Positions 21,340 to 33,675 are shown, counted from the stretch's first letter. The stretch is 64,000 nucleotides of DNA from Glandiceps talaboti (GCF_964340395.1 NC_135566.1:20011297-20075296), one strand, 5' to 3'. Numbers and translations: made by a program. The notes: generated by a model from the sequence alone, not told the origin.

Positions 21340-21695
21340 TATAATTAGCTGATAGTTTATAAACTTTATAAAGTTTAGAACGCTATTTAGACGTGATAAT
21401 TCGCGGATATATCCTTGTAAAATTATTTTCACTAGGGACGGCCTGTCTAATTAGCGGATAGTTTATAAAGTTTAGAACGATATTTAGACGCGATAATTAG
21501 CGGATATATCCTTGTGAATTTATTTTCACTAGTGGCGGCCTGTCTAATTAGCGGATAGTTTATAAAGTTTATAAAGTCACTTAGAACGATATTTAGACGC
21601 GATAATTAGCCGATATATCCTTGTAAAACTTTTTAAAACCAAGGACGGTCTATCTAATTAGCGGTTAGTTTATAAAGTTTAGAACGATATGTCTC
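21340..21695. repeat. ~97-bp tandem repeat, about 3.5 copies
   Basis: Units contain TTAGCGGATAGTTTATAAAG, TTTAGACGCGATAATTAGC and GATATATCCTTGT, spaced about 97 bases apart (for example 21451 and 21548), with small insertions such as a duplicated TTTATAAAG. The region 21700-22690 that follows shows no gene and leads into the first exon of copy B. Confidence 0.85.
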
Positions 21696-22906
21696 CGCTG
21701 AAGTCATGTAGTTTAGCTGTGTTTATCTAGTTTTAGCTAGTTTAGCTCCCATATGTAATGCAAAGAGTTTAGTTACACACCTTAGGGAAAGACACAGTTC
21801 CGCACCTAACTCCAGAGGTTATCAGCGTATGCTCTTTCGCGAAACGGTCACATGAGTGTGACGTGAGGCCCTTCCGCCCTCCTCTAATAAATTACATCTA
21901 CTGATCTTGAATAAATATTGTCACTTTGAGTTTGATTGACATGTGTAATTTAATTGTTTGTGTGTCTTACCTTTGAGCGTTTACACTTGTATATATGCCA
22001 TGGCCCCAGGTACAAACACATACACTTGAGTTTTGTGTTGCTTTTATCCAAGATCAAAACTAGGTATACGTGTAAAACAATGTTTGTAGCACATTTTCTG
22101 AGACCATGATGTAGAAATTTACGATCGAATATGGCAGAACAGCTAGTGAACTCTCTGACCTGTGTAGCAGTCGACTCACATGAAGATCGTACTTCGATCC
22201 GGAGATAAGCCACAACCAGAGTGATGTATAATTCTGACCTACTAAACAAAATAAATCATCCCTGCCCCCAAAATCGGCCCTAAACCCGTACATGACGCCT
22301 TCGCAAACTGAGGAATTGTGGGTAATTTTCGAGGTCATGGGTCCAGAGTAACACGAGCAGTACGGCGAAGGTACACTAGCGGTACGCCTACCTACACTAA
22401 CAGAGCAGAGAGTTATGCTCCGTAACTCCAACTCTTAGTTACGGAACGGAGTGTACTGCCGATGTAACTCTCTACACTGAGTAACTTGGCAGAGTGTACT
22501 TCTAAAAAAAACTAGGTATACCGTTGTACCAGAGAAGCGAGTAACAGCGAAGGTACACGGGAGTGCATCTAGACGAGAGTTACGCTTGTGGGGAATTGGC
22601 TGTCTGGTCGAAAAATAATACTCCAGGTATAACTAATAGCAGATTCAAACCCTCATTACTAAATGCTATACAAATAGGTCCCACGTTGTTGATAATGGAA
22701 TCCAATCAAGACATTCAACGGATCGTGTCAACTGCGATGAAGACAGAAACACCAGACGAGATAAAAGAACTAAACCAAAAGGTGATGCAGTTTGGAGAGT
22801 CACACATACAGGACGTCTGGGAAAGACGACTACCGGCATATCAAATGCAAGCAGATAAGGCAGCTGGGTTGTTGAATTATCGGATCGAAGAAGAACCAAA
22901 GGATAT

Positions 22907-22914
22907 AGGCAAGT
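22907..22914 (+). other. GC-type splice donor, intron 1 of copy B
   Basis: The exon ends in ATAG at 22908 and the intron begins GCAAGT at 22909. As in copy A, only this donor keeps the frame into exon 2 (Asp-Thr-Leu-Leu). The GT four bases further on gives the wrong phase. Confidence 0.75.
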
Positions 22915-23160
22915 AAAAGATAACGACGGTCTACAAAACTAAACGTTGTTTTATTTTAATAAGAGTGATAATTATAGATCTCCGAAATGTCAAAAAATGA
23001 TATATATTTATAGTGTTATCAAGTACATAAACATGTCACTGTGTCCGTCATCGAAAGTTTGTTACCGTGCAACGTTCCACTCATTCCATTTGATTTACTG
23101 TAATCTCCTAAATACATGACTAGACGTGCTCTGTTTTACAACGTCAATTTAACTCTGTAC

Positions 23161-23371
23161 CAATCTGATTAAAATCCGATGTAGATGTCGGCTAATCATT
23201 CATTGCTATTTTACCTTCGTTATTTTGCTTGAATCATGACCTTCGTAGTACATGTTTGCGATCAGGCTAAAAACGTAAACATGTACTGCGAAGGTCAATT
23301 CAAGCAAAATAACGAAGGTAAAATAGCAATGAATGATTAGCCGACATCTACATCGGATTTTAATCAGATTG
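23161..23371. mobile_element. Foldback MITE with 9-bp target-site duplication (copy 1)
   Basis: The element is 211 bases and almost entirely palindromic, with ends CAATCTGATTAAAATCCGAT and its reverse complement, and arms of about 100 bases. It is flanked by ACTCTGTAC on both sides (23152-23160 and 23372-23380). The homologous intron of copy A has a single ACTCTGTAC and no element, which gives an exact empty site. A 9-bp duplication with very long inverted ends suggests a Mutator-like (MULE) derivative (inference). It ends 23 bases before exon 2 of copy B and so lies close to its branch-site region. Confidence 0.92.
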
Positions 23372-23685
23372 ACTCTGTACATTCCTACACACAGATACAC
23401 TTCTCAAAGTCATCGAAGAACAAGTACTTGAAAATGGACTTCTGCATAGCTATGGTGGCCATCTTGGTTTTATTTCAGGGGGAGGACTTTATTCAGCGGC
23501 TTTAGGAGATTACATTGCAGCAGTTACCAACAAATTTGCAGGTCTGTTGCCTATCATAAATATACTGATGATTGCAACAGAGTGAACCACTGTGTGACGA
23601 ATCTTCACCATCTTGCTTGATATTGTGTTAGTTATATGTTATTCATACCGAATCTATACATACATATATCATATATATATGTGTG

Positions 23686-23808
<123 letters not shown>

Positions 23809-23831
23809 GATAGTTCTGGAACTCTTTCTTG

Positions 23832-23874
23832 GTTGTAACTCGGAGTTTCACGCATAGTGCGATCATCAGACAAC
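23832..23874 (-). ncRNA. Type I hammerhead ribozyme (intact copy)
   Basis: Reading on the minus strand: stem I GTTGT (23874-23870), CTGATGA (23869-23863), stem II CGCA-CTA-TGCG, GAAA (23849-23846), and stem III ACT-CCG-AGT. A U follows as the cleavage nucleotide, then ACAAC (23836-23832) pairs perfectly with GTTGT. Predicted cleavage is between 23837 and 23836. GAAACTCCGA is a familiar segment of hammerheads associated with Penelope-like retroelements (from memory, not searched). Confidence 0.85.
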
Positions 23875-23889
23875 TAAGTGCGATCATCA

Positions 23890-24144
23890 GTTGTCTGATG
23901 ATCGCACTATGCGTGTGTTACGATCCATCCAGAATCAGGAGAGGAGCTCACGAGAGACGAGCTCTCGGGTAGGTGATTCTGGCAAGCCGAAATATCTTCT
24001 CAGTTGTGACTAATTCCCGACTTGGACCTGAACGATCCCGTACGAGAGTATGAGAGTGTGAGTGCTAGAGTGTAACGTCTGAACTATCCATACTTATACC
24101 GTTCAACTCTACGACACCCAACACGTGAAACTCCGAGTTACAAC
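23890..24144 (+). pseudogene. Hammerhead ribozyme interrupted by LTR-like insert
   Basis: The first part, GTTGTCTGATGATCGCACTA then TGCGTG (23890-23915), and the second part, CGTGAAACTCCGAGTTACAAC without its first bases (24124-24144), rejoin exactly into the same 43-base hammerhead found on the other strand, if the 208-base insert and one CGTG copy are removed. The insert lies between stem II and GAAA, so this copy cannot fold normally. Confidence 0.8.
23916..24123. mobile_element. 208-bp solo LTR-like insert, TSD CGTG
   Basis: The insert begins TGTTACGATCC and ends ACACCCAACA (5' TG, 3' CA, and inverted TGTT/AACA tips). CGTG is duplicated at 23912-23915 and 24124-24127. The pre-insertion sequence is known from the intact opposite-strand ribozyme, so the boundaries are exact. 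The form is that of a solo LTR or terminal-repeat-only element of a gypsy-type retrotransposon. No internal coding sequence is present. Confidence 0.78.
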
Positions 24145-24230
24145 CAAGAAAGAGTTCCAGAACTATCAAAACTATTGCGCTCTGCCACTGCGGTATAGAG
24201 CACTGTCTTAGCAGATTGATACTCACCGAG

Positions 24231-24337
<107 letters not shown>

Positions 24338-27189
24338 CGTTTTGTGATGAAAGGTCGTTTTGTCTGATTATGTAATCTAAGGCAGTATAAATTGTCATTA
24401 TAAAGTATTGTAAATATTCCAATTATGTAAAACTGTTTACTTTTGCATTCATTAATCAGGTGGGTTTGGAGTGAGTGCAGGTGCTGTCAGGATTGAGAAT
24501 ATGCTAATTTCATGGGTGGCTAATCTCATTGGTTACCCAGTAAAGCATGCTGGGAATTTAACATCTGGTGGTTCAACAGCAACATTGTTGGCTGTTGTAG
24601 CAGCACGACATAGTAGGGGTGTTAAAGGACGTGACTTTGACAGGTACGTATGTGATCTATATTGGCGAAAACAAAGTGGTATATCGGAACAAGGGTATTA
24701 CGGTACGCTTGATGCAAGGTTCTTTCTTGGTTGCATTGCTTGAGATTACAGTTAAAGAAAGTATACAAAGTGTGCTTTCCATCTATTGAACCTTTCATTA
24801 GCCCTGTAACTGACACTTTGGCCTTCAAAATCAGGGAGTACTTTTAAAATCAATTTATGGACAGCATTCATATGTTCCAAAAAGTTGTAATACACATAAT
24901 CCAAAACAGGCTATTTATTTATATTTCATATTCCTTGAACATGGCTACATTATTGATAGTAACTAACAACGAGATTTGTAATTCTGGGAGTATACATAGC
25001 ATAAATAGTGTAACAACGATTTTACTTGTTTTCAGAATGGCTTAACTTCCAATATTTAGAGTCAATGATATTTTAATGCGAATATATTCTATTCACAGAC
25101 TTGTTGTTTACATGACTGTGATGAGCCATGTATGTCATCAGAAAGTATTGAATACTGCTGGTCTGTTTGAAGCTATTATCAGAAAAGTACCCATTGACGA
25201 ACATTTCAGGATGAAAGTGGACGAACTGAGAATGTTAATTCAGAAAGACATAAATGTACTCATTGACAATTTCGAGTGGTAGATTTTGCAATCCTTGGTC
25301 TACATGTGAAAGGGGGGGGGGTATGTTATGGTGTGTGGTCATGTATGCACGCGCGCGCGCATGTGTGTTGGTGCATCTGTAAAGGTAATAAAACAATTCA
25401 GACTATTTGAATGTGAACTCGATCTTAAGAAGGGTATTGTACACATTGGGGGTACATAATTGCCAACTGGTAATGACAATGTAAGACCATGTAAACAGTG
25501 TGGTCAGGAAAACAGAGTGAATTACATTGATCATAGAGGTAATATGGAATTCATTGGAAAAGTGCTGGAAAAAGTTATGTCCCACTGGTATCATGTTCTA
25601 GGCTTTTGACCATCAGTGGCACTGTTGCTGACGATGGAAGCTTGCAACGACCAGCATGCAAGCTTAGGAAAGGAAGATACCTTAATCCTGGTAAACATAA
25701 TGACATTGGTCCTCAAAGGTCTCGGGAGGAGAAGACTACATTGTAGACTGGTATGGATAGTAATTAAGTGTTGAACTATAGATTCCCCTGGTCAAGGCAA
25801 GGGCATGAGGCAACAATTCTGGTGTCTATCAACAATTGAATAACATGAATAAAGACAATATCAAAAAGTTCCGTCAAGTTTATAATTACTTCATTATCTT
25901 GAATCAATAATTAATATCCAATTAAAATACACAGAAAAATACATACAGTAACTTGAAACGCGCTGAAATATAAATAGAATACGGCGGACTGGGACGTTAA
26001 ACATGCGTAATGCTTGTCTCGTCAAACGTGTGTGGATTGTACCGATTGTGTAGCGCCCCCCAACGGTCATATAAATTATCTGTCTTGTCGCGCGCTCGAA
26101 TGATTCGAATCTTTGCAACCGTCCATACAAGTACTGGATTTTGAAAATTCAATATGCACGAGCTCGACATTTGCTCAATTTGCTCAATTTCTAAAAAAGG
26201 AAGGGTAGGACACTTTGGTGTTCTTTTTCGTCGTAAGATTGAAACCACATCGCCCTCGTTCACGGACGCTTTCTGTTTCGGGCAAACTTACGCGTTTTTG
26301 TTTACTCAGTCAAATGATGTTGTTACATTTTCTCTTTCATTCAAAGGTATATTTTGAAGAGACACAGATATGACGAGTAATGTTTAATGAATATTTTTAC
26401 GTAATTTTATGAAAATAATATAGACCGGAATCGACTGTGTGTTCGAGCCTACCGTAACTCTACGGCATCAAATATTGATTAAACCAAGATATTATCAATT
26501 GTGTTTCTGTTTATATCCCTCGCAAAAGACGCACCGTTTCGGAGCTTCAGTTCATATAATATGCTGTTTCGGCAATCTGTTTTACTGTCCCGCAAACGCA
26601 ATCACTCTGGCCACAACGTACTGAAACATGCGAAATATATACCTCACCACAAGAGGGCAGCAGGTGGTATCGAGCTTCGAGCGAAAATTCACGGGTCACA
26701 TGTTCGAATTGAAGCGTCCTGGTTGGTTTATTCGATGCCTTGTCCTACCCCTCTGTATTACAAGTTTAAGCAAGGAATGCGTTTGAGCTCGAGCTCGAGC
26801 ACGGCAAGCAGCGCGTCACGCATCGAAGCGTCAGCTGTCGCGATCGAACTAAGCGTCGATTTTGCATGCACCATGATCATGTTCCATTAAATCATTACAG
26901 ACAAAATCTATCCATATATTTTCTTTTCCTTTATTCTTTTTTGGAGTCTTCCATATTTATATAAACTTTTTCTGCGATTATTAAAAATGTTTCATTTTTT
27001 AAAAGACCGGAAAGTGTACAAATACATACCCAAAATAACAAATATGTGTAGACGTGTATAATGAGTTTATTAAAAATAAACTACAAATAAAGAAGTAAGT
27101 ATGTAAATGTGACTCATAGCTAACTTGGGCCGTTATTACCTGGATATCATTTTTGGGTTTCACCAGAATTGTTGCCTCATGCCCCTGGT

Positions 27190-28165
27190 CAAGGGAGGAA
27201 ATCCGTTAAGCAACAGTTAGCACGCTCAAATGTAAGAGTCATAATATCTTAGGTTGAAAAAGGTTCCGAATGGTCCCTTGGGAAAAGATTTCATCAAAAC
27301 ATCAGCTGTTAAGATGTATTGGCCATCGTATACACAGTTGCGTGTGCACAATGGAATTCTATACAAGCTCTACATGTAGGAGACCACTGATGGTAGGGCC
27401 GTAAGATGGCAGTTAATATTACCATGTGTACAGTGTTCATATCTCAGGTACTTAGTGAATTGCGTGATTCAAGATTTGGGGGACATTCTGCGGTTATGTG
27501 AACATGGCAAAGGTTAGGTAAGGCTATTATTGCTATGACATGAGTGTTGATGTCTATGCTTATGTGTCGAAGTGTGCTCGTAATAAATCAGCACGGGTAC
27601 AAAAGCGTGCAGCTTTGGAGTCGTATTATGTTGGTTTTCCCATGGAGAGAATTGCAATGGATGTATTGGGTCCTTTTGTGGAATCCGGGAATGGTAATTG
27701 TACGATTGTAGTAGTGGGTGATTATTTTACGAAATGGGTCGAGGCCTATCCTGTCCCAAATGAAGGAACCACGATGGCAGCTAAAGTCCTGGTAGATAAT
27801 TTCATTAGTTTGGGTCCCCTTGGAGTGCCATAGCAACCAAGGCCGAAACTGTGTTTCAAATTTCTTCAAAGAGACGTGTACTTCAATGGGTACTCACAAT
27901 ACAAAAACAACTGTTACACCACAGCTTCCTCAAAGTGACGGTCAGGGAGAGCAATTTAATCACTCGTTGGTTGCATACATACGGTCACACATGGACCCTC
28001 GAGAGAAACAGGGTGACTGAGATGAGAACTCGGGTTTTGCTGCAGCAGCATATATCATAGCACTCCCCATATGGCACCGGGTAAGATGCGTAATGTGTTG
28101 ATGTTGGGACGAGAAGTGTATTCACCTATTGATACGGTAGTAGCTGCAGAAGTGCTGGAAGAATA
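27190..28165 (+). pseudogene. Ty3/gypsy-type integrase remnant
   Basis: A series of frames separated by stops and shifts matches the end of a gypsy Pol. First comes a linker with VKMYWPSYTQLRVHNGILY (about 27310-27370). Then, at 27540-27833, there is a zinc-finger end and integrase core start with IAMDVLGPF (first catalytic Asp) and VVVGDYFTKWVEAYP. Then, at 27820-28020, there is QGRNCVSNFFKE and PQSDGQGEQFN (catalytic Glu position). The last part (about 28060-28165) has MAPGKMRNVLMLGREVYSP. The second catalytic Asp appears as Asn in HSNQG, and several stops are present, so the copy is dead. It lies in the 7.6-kb intron 4 of copy B. LTRs are not identified. Intron sequence at 25260-27190 shows no other confident feature. 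Confidence 0.8.
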
Positions 28166-28751
28166 GGATAACATACACACTGACATGGGAGTAGACACTT
28201 GAATGCAATCTGTATAACGGTTTGTGAGTTATGCAGTAAAGGGTGATTTTTATAACAATATGGCTGCCAATCAGTCAGTGTCAGCAAGTTCGAATACAAT
28301 GACGCTGACACTCACAGAAAGGTAACATTTAAATTAAGGTAGGAGGTGTCAAATTCGAATTACGTCAACGACGCAACTTTCGGCGCAGACTGAAACGGGC
28401 GCTGTTGTCAACATTCGAACGCGAAACAAACCCGTGTCTGGAAGTGAAGTGAAGTGTTATAATTATGTTTTCCGATCGCTGTACGTACTCTTGAATTGAA
28501 GATTTAGGGTGAACGGAAGGTAATTTCGTATGAGTTTCAGAAGTCCTTATGAAGAAAATCAGCTTTACTACCATGACTTAAAGAGGAACTGTCTTATAAA
28601 ATTATACTTGATGAAATGTATGAACAACCACGCTCCCTATATTGCCGGTCAAGCAAAACATTGACGTGCGAAACAGAAAAGTTGGAGTCGGCCATATTAA
28701 AAAGATAACACCACGCCCGGTGTCTGACGCTAGAATTACACGAGTTCGCGA

Positions 28752-30245
28752 ACTATTGCACGATTAACCGTAACGTCTGAATACATCCAAGATATTTTAC
28801 GTGAGATACCCCCAGGTCATAAATGTTTGCTTCTACACAAGTCATCCAAGTTGAGTACCCCCCCCCCCCACCCGTACAAACAAGCAAAAACATTTTCTTT
28901 TAATCTTCTCCTTATTAGTTGCTTTGATTTCGACTGCTCGAAATGAAATTGACATGACATGACACTTGGAAACTTAAATTGCATTATTCCAAAACAATGA
29001 CTTGTATGGTATTCACATGAAATTTACATACTGGCCATAATTCCATATCGCCATTAAATGGAGTACTTTGTTTGGGTTTTGCTTTGTTACTATGGTAACC
29101 AGATTTGCTATACAGATTGATTCTATGTCGTTTTGGAAGTATATCGCTCGATAGGTCAGCAGTGTCACCAGAGCTAGAAGGCGATTGATGGGGTCAAAGT
29201 AGCCCTAGGTCAATCATTTGATTGTTTGTGCGCGTTTTCTCAAACCATTGATGTCCCATCGGTGCTAAAACCATGTTTGTCATTACAATTAAAACAACAA
29301 TGATAATTATTAGAAACCGTACGACCGATCGTGGAGAAAAAAAGTGAAAAAGCTACTTCTCGTATTTAAAAATGGGGTTTCAACCGTGTGACCAGTTGCG
29401 GACAATAGACAATGAAAAAATACTTCATCTTCACTGGGCCATGACCGTGCGACTGGTTGTGGAGAATAGACAGTGAAAAAAACAATACTTGAGTCGGAAC
29501 TTCTAAACTACATCGAGGCCATAAAAAGGCTGCTTACACAGTCTGCTAACTATTGCATGATTAACCGTAACGTCTGAATACATCCAAGACTTTCTACCTG
29601 AGATACCCCCAGGTCATAAATGTCTTCTTCTACACAAGTCATCCAGTTTGAGTAGCCCTCCCCCACTCAAACAAGCAAAAACATTTTCTTTTAATTTTCT
29701 ACTTAGTTGCTTTGATTTCGACTGCTCGAAATGAAACTGACATGACACTTGGAAACTTTAATTGCATTATTCCAAAACAATGACTTGTATGGTATTCACA
29801 TGAAATTTACATACTGACCATAATTCCATATCGCCATTAAAATGAAGTACTTCGTTTGGGTTTTTTGCTTTGTTACTATGGTAACCAGATTTGCTATACA
29901 GATTGATTCTATGTCGTTTTGGAAGCATATCGCTCGATAGGTCAGCAGTGTCACCAGAACTAGACGGCAATTGATGGGGTCAAAGCACTAGGTCAATCAT
30001 TTGATTGTTTGTGTGCGTTTTCTCAAACCATTGATGTCTCATCGATGCTAAAAACCATATTTGTCATTACAAGAAAAACAACAATGGTAATTATTAGAAA
30101 CCGTACGACCGATCGTGGAGAAAAAAAAGTGAAAAAGCTATTTCTCGTATGACCAATTGTTGACAATCGACAGTGAAAACAAAAATACTTCTTCTTCACT
30201 GGGCCATGACCGTGCGACCGGTCGTTGACAGCAATGGAACCCCCG
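28752..30245. repeat. Tandem duplication, ~0.79-kb unit, two copies
   Basis: The segment from GATTAACCGTAACGTCTGAA (about 28763) recurs about 794 bases later (about 29559). The two copies align through AGATACCCCCAGGTCATAAA, TTTCGACTGCTCGAAATGAA, CTTGTATGGTATTCACATGA and GAAACCGTACGACCGATCG. Small indels and substitutions separate them. The block lies in intron 4 of copy B. Confidence 0.88.
29040..29345 (-). pseudogene. Possible first exon of a membrane-anchored protein, broken (duplicated at ~29820-30130)
   Basis: On the minus strand one frame reads VRFLIIIIVVLIVMTNMV, a hydrophobic signal-anchor-like segment, then GHQWFEKTRTNNQ, a TGA stop, and then in the same frame SPSSSGDTADLSSDILPKRH and onward to VCKFHVN. 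The second copy of the tandem duplication keeps the same TGA and adds a one-base frameshift in the hydrophobic part. The arrangement resembles the N-terminus of a type II membrane enzyme, but no family motif is visible. It may be chance. Confidence 0.3.
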
Positions 30246-30699
30246 GCCATTACACATCCCTGTATCAGTATAGTAACGTCCTGCCAATTTAAAATTACTG
30301 AATTTATAGTTTGTTTTTCAGTAGATGTATTCGACCAAATATAGATTATTTTTCAGCTGTCTCGCCAACTATAGTATGTCACTAGTCACACTAACTCTAT
30401 TGAGTGTTTACATATCATACATAAAGCCTACAGTTCAAATTGCAACAAATCATACAAGTTGTATAAAAACTATCTACATTTCTACATTGTCTCCCCATGA
30501 AAGAAGTACCCATGGTAAAATTAATAAGATTTCAATGAGGGGTTCTACCCAAAATCAATAAATACATCTAGTAGTGTAGCTTTTGGGCCTCACAGTGTGT
30601 GCAATGCCACTTTATCATGTGACTAGGTACGTATACTGCATGCCGGGTTCAGTGGATCAACAGGTACTGATGTGGTTATTTCCTATTTCATAGTGACCA

Positions 30700-32200
30700 C
30701 ACTCAACAATACAACACTAGCAATTTCCTTACATGAAATCAACATTTAACTGTTTCAACAATGTGAGAATGAGATATATGGTGCAAGATCAATATATATT
30801 TCAAATCAATGTAGGATGAAAAATTAAATTCTTTTACTTTTGGGGTGTTTTTTTTAGTTGTCTAGTTCTCATCCTACAGAAACGATTTTACTTTTTAATG
30901 GGTCTGTTTGTACCCCTAAACATGCAATTATTTCTTTTTTAAAAATATCCCCTAAATTGAGAAATGGAAGAATTTTCACTATAGCACAGCACTAAAATGG
31001 AGTGTCAACAAAAGATCTATTTTTCCTCACTACATACAGGCTTTGTATTCATAGTACGTGTATTACTACATACTGATTTGAAATTGGATGGACATTTTTA
31101 ATTTTGGCCAATTAAGTTGGGGGGGGGGGGGACTAAATGTTTTTAGCTTTTTATCCTACATTGAACTATTGACACCCCTAATGTGTTGATTTATCATACA
31201 TAATTATGTACTGACAGAACTTTCCCTTGGCACCCATGTGTTCCAGTATTATGAAATTTCATGTGAATTGTGTCCAAAAATGTTGAAATTTGGAAGGGGG
31301 AGGGGGTCATAATTATGAATATTATGGCCACTTTGGCTTTGGGAGAAATACCTAAACTCTACACATGAATAGTTCAGTTGATTTATCATACATATGAACT
31401 GACAGAAATATACCTTGGTGCTTGTGTGTTCCAATATTATACAATGTCAAGTGATTTTTGTTCAAAATGTTGAAATTTTGATGGGGTGGGGGGTTAACAT
31501 CTTTTACTGGCATTTTAAAGTTAGCATACACACAATGATTTTTGTTGTATAATTATGAAGAGGCATTGGTACATTATACACATGTGCAAAGTTAAACAAG
31601 CTCATTTTAATTTTTGTCAAAATTCAACAATATTTCATTAAAAAATTCTGTCAAAAATGTCTAAATTTAGATGGGGTGTGGGGTTACAATTTCAATTCTA
31701 GAATTTAAACGGATGTGGTGACCCACTATTATTTTGTCATTGATAAATAGCTGGAATAATACATTGTACACATACAGCATATAAAAATAATCTATCACAG
31801 ACTTTTATCCTTTTTTGCAGTTTTCTTACATTTTTCTTTAAAAATCGTAAAGCAGCTGGGGATAAAATAACATAGCATTTTATGAAATAATGAAAAGAAA
31901 TTACAAACACATATGTCTGGACATAATACACATTGCACTAAAATATGTAAGTTAATTAAGTGCTCCAGGGATAATCTTTAATGGTCAAAAATTGTGATGT
32001 AGTTAATTGTTGTATATCTACTTATTTTGACCCAAAACAATATGTGTAGATACAAGAAACGGTCATTATCTTGAAAACAAAGGTGGTGACATAGTATTTT
32101 CTTTGCATTTTTTACATATTCAGATATCACTGCTTAGGTATGCAAAGTATAAGAAAAATCTATCGACTTTTTGAATTTGACACCTCCCCCCTTAAGGAAG
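30700..32200. other. Intron 4 sequence with diverged G-run repeats, no gene
   Basis: Several loosely similar units each contain TTGAAATTT, then a G-rich stretch (GGGGGAGGGGG or GGGGTGGGGGG) and a following AT-rich stretch (about 31100, 31280, 31480 and 31670). They look like an old tandem repeat. No open frame of interest is seen. Confidence 0.45.
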
Positions 32201-32319
32201 CACACACTTGAACGAAATTTCTTAGGCTTATGGTTCTGGTAATGTTGTACAAATTGTTGATTTTTGAACCAAATATGGCTGTCATTCAGTAAAATATAAT
32301 GACAGCGAAATTAATACAA

Positions 32320-33675
32320 TTGTGTACATTCCTTGTTTTTCATTACCTCTGCCCATCGCATTTAAGTACCACAGAGTCTGAAAGAATAATTTGATTTTCA
32401 TAATTGAACCTGAAGATCAAAGGTCAAGGTCATGAAGGAAAACATTCACCTAACGATATGTGATAGAATTTGAATGGAATCTCTATATACTGCTACCATT
32501 CAGTTATGGAATTATGGTGTTAATCATGATAAATGTAAAAAGGGTACCAACAGTGATAGTTTTCACTGCCCAGGACTAAAACTAGTTATTTGTACATTAG
32601 CCCAGGAATTATCATACACGGAGACCAAGTTTGACAAATGTGACCATTCACGTTCTGCTGCACTGGTATCATTTCATTTGACGTCCCTTCATGGTTAAAT
32701 CCCTACAGGTCATAGATGTGCCATAGATGCCTCTCTCCAGTGACTATGTGTGTACGATATTCTTATATATTGCCTAGTGTATAGTTGTCATTCTAAACTT
32801 TCAAGACATGTTCATAAATACACAAATGATATCATTTTACTTTGTATAGGCTGGACTGCTACTATTTATGATTGTTGGGACACTTGGTACGACTGATGTT
32901 GGCTCTATTGATCCTATAGGCTATAGACCAGATTGCTGATGTGGCGGAAGAATACAAACTATGGTTTCATGTGGATGCAGCGTATGGTGGATTTTTTGTC
33001 TTGGTGGATGAATACAAACCTTATTTCAAGGGAGTGAATAGAGCAGACTCAATCATCATCGACCCACATAAAAGTAACCTGTTTTTAAACAATTAGACTT
33101 ACTTGTAACATATATCGCGTCTGTTCTATTAGGGGATACAATACTCATTCCACGTTTTAGAATTAAATATCCTACAAACATCAGACACAGAAAAAACTCT
33201 TGGTTTCATTGATATACATTTATGGATCCCACAAACATACCCAAGTACTAGTGTGATGTAATGATATTAGAGAGGGTAGATTTTTCTGCTGTTGTTTCAA
33301 GCCCTATTTAGAGGAATTCGAAAACGTACCTATCTTTGTTTTTAGTCAAGGCAACAATAAATCCAGCTTTTGGAGAATCTTTTTTAAATTGCTAGTAAAA
33401 TTCCAGACAATGCCTCTTTCGAGACATACTTGCATCTCGATCACAGCATCTATCAGATCACAGCATCTATCACTTGCATACCCTGTGTGGGCAGAGATGA
33501 CTTTACCATTCGGACATCTTTCTCACCTCATCAATGAGTTTTATGACATTTGATAACGGTTTCTCGTAACAATATTTTAACTCCCTTTCAAACTCAGATA
33601 GTACACTTTCATACTCCATTTTGTTGCTGTGTCTAAATGAATATGAACTCTTTCAATCGTAAATAATCAATCGTA
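32320..33675 (+). repeat. Segmental duplication partner containing copy B exon 5
   Basis: This is the other member of the pair with 18500-19860. It contains copy B exon 5 (32850-33073), its branch and acceptor region, and intron 5 up to just before exon 6 at 33694. Confidence 0.85.

Larger units (their letters stand above)
23809..24167. mobile_element. Head-to-head hammerhead foldback element
   Basis: The left arm (23809-23875) and right arm (23889-24167, minus its insert) are inverted copies. The outer end is GATAGTTCTGGAACTCTTTC, followed by the complete hammerhead sequence. The two ribozyme copies point away from the centre on opposite strands, separated by 13 bases. The right copy is split by an LTR-like insert. 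TA arrays lie on both outer sides. The element sits in intron 2 of copy B. Confidence 0.8.

Noticed and set aside
22563-22694. Upstream in-frame extension of decarboxylase copy B (a start at 22563)
   Set aside because: Copy A has no matching sequence upstream of its own ATG, and the extension shows no family motif. The start was set at the ATG conserved in both copies.
22909-22916. Using the ordinary GT at 22913 as the intron 1 donor of copy B
   Set aside because: It leaves two spare bases and puts exon 2 out of frame, in both copies. The GC donor four bases earlier keeps the frame.
26690-26890. Ser-rich frame with an alternating GAGCTC tract near 26790 as a gene
   Set aside because: Its composition is driven by a short CpG-rich repeat, there are no neighbouring exons, and no motif is recognisable.
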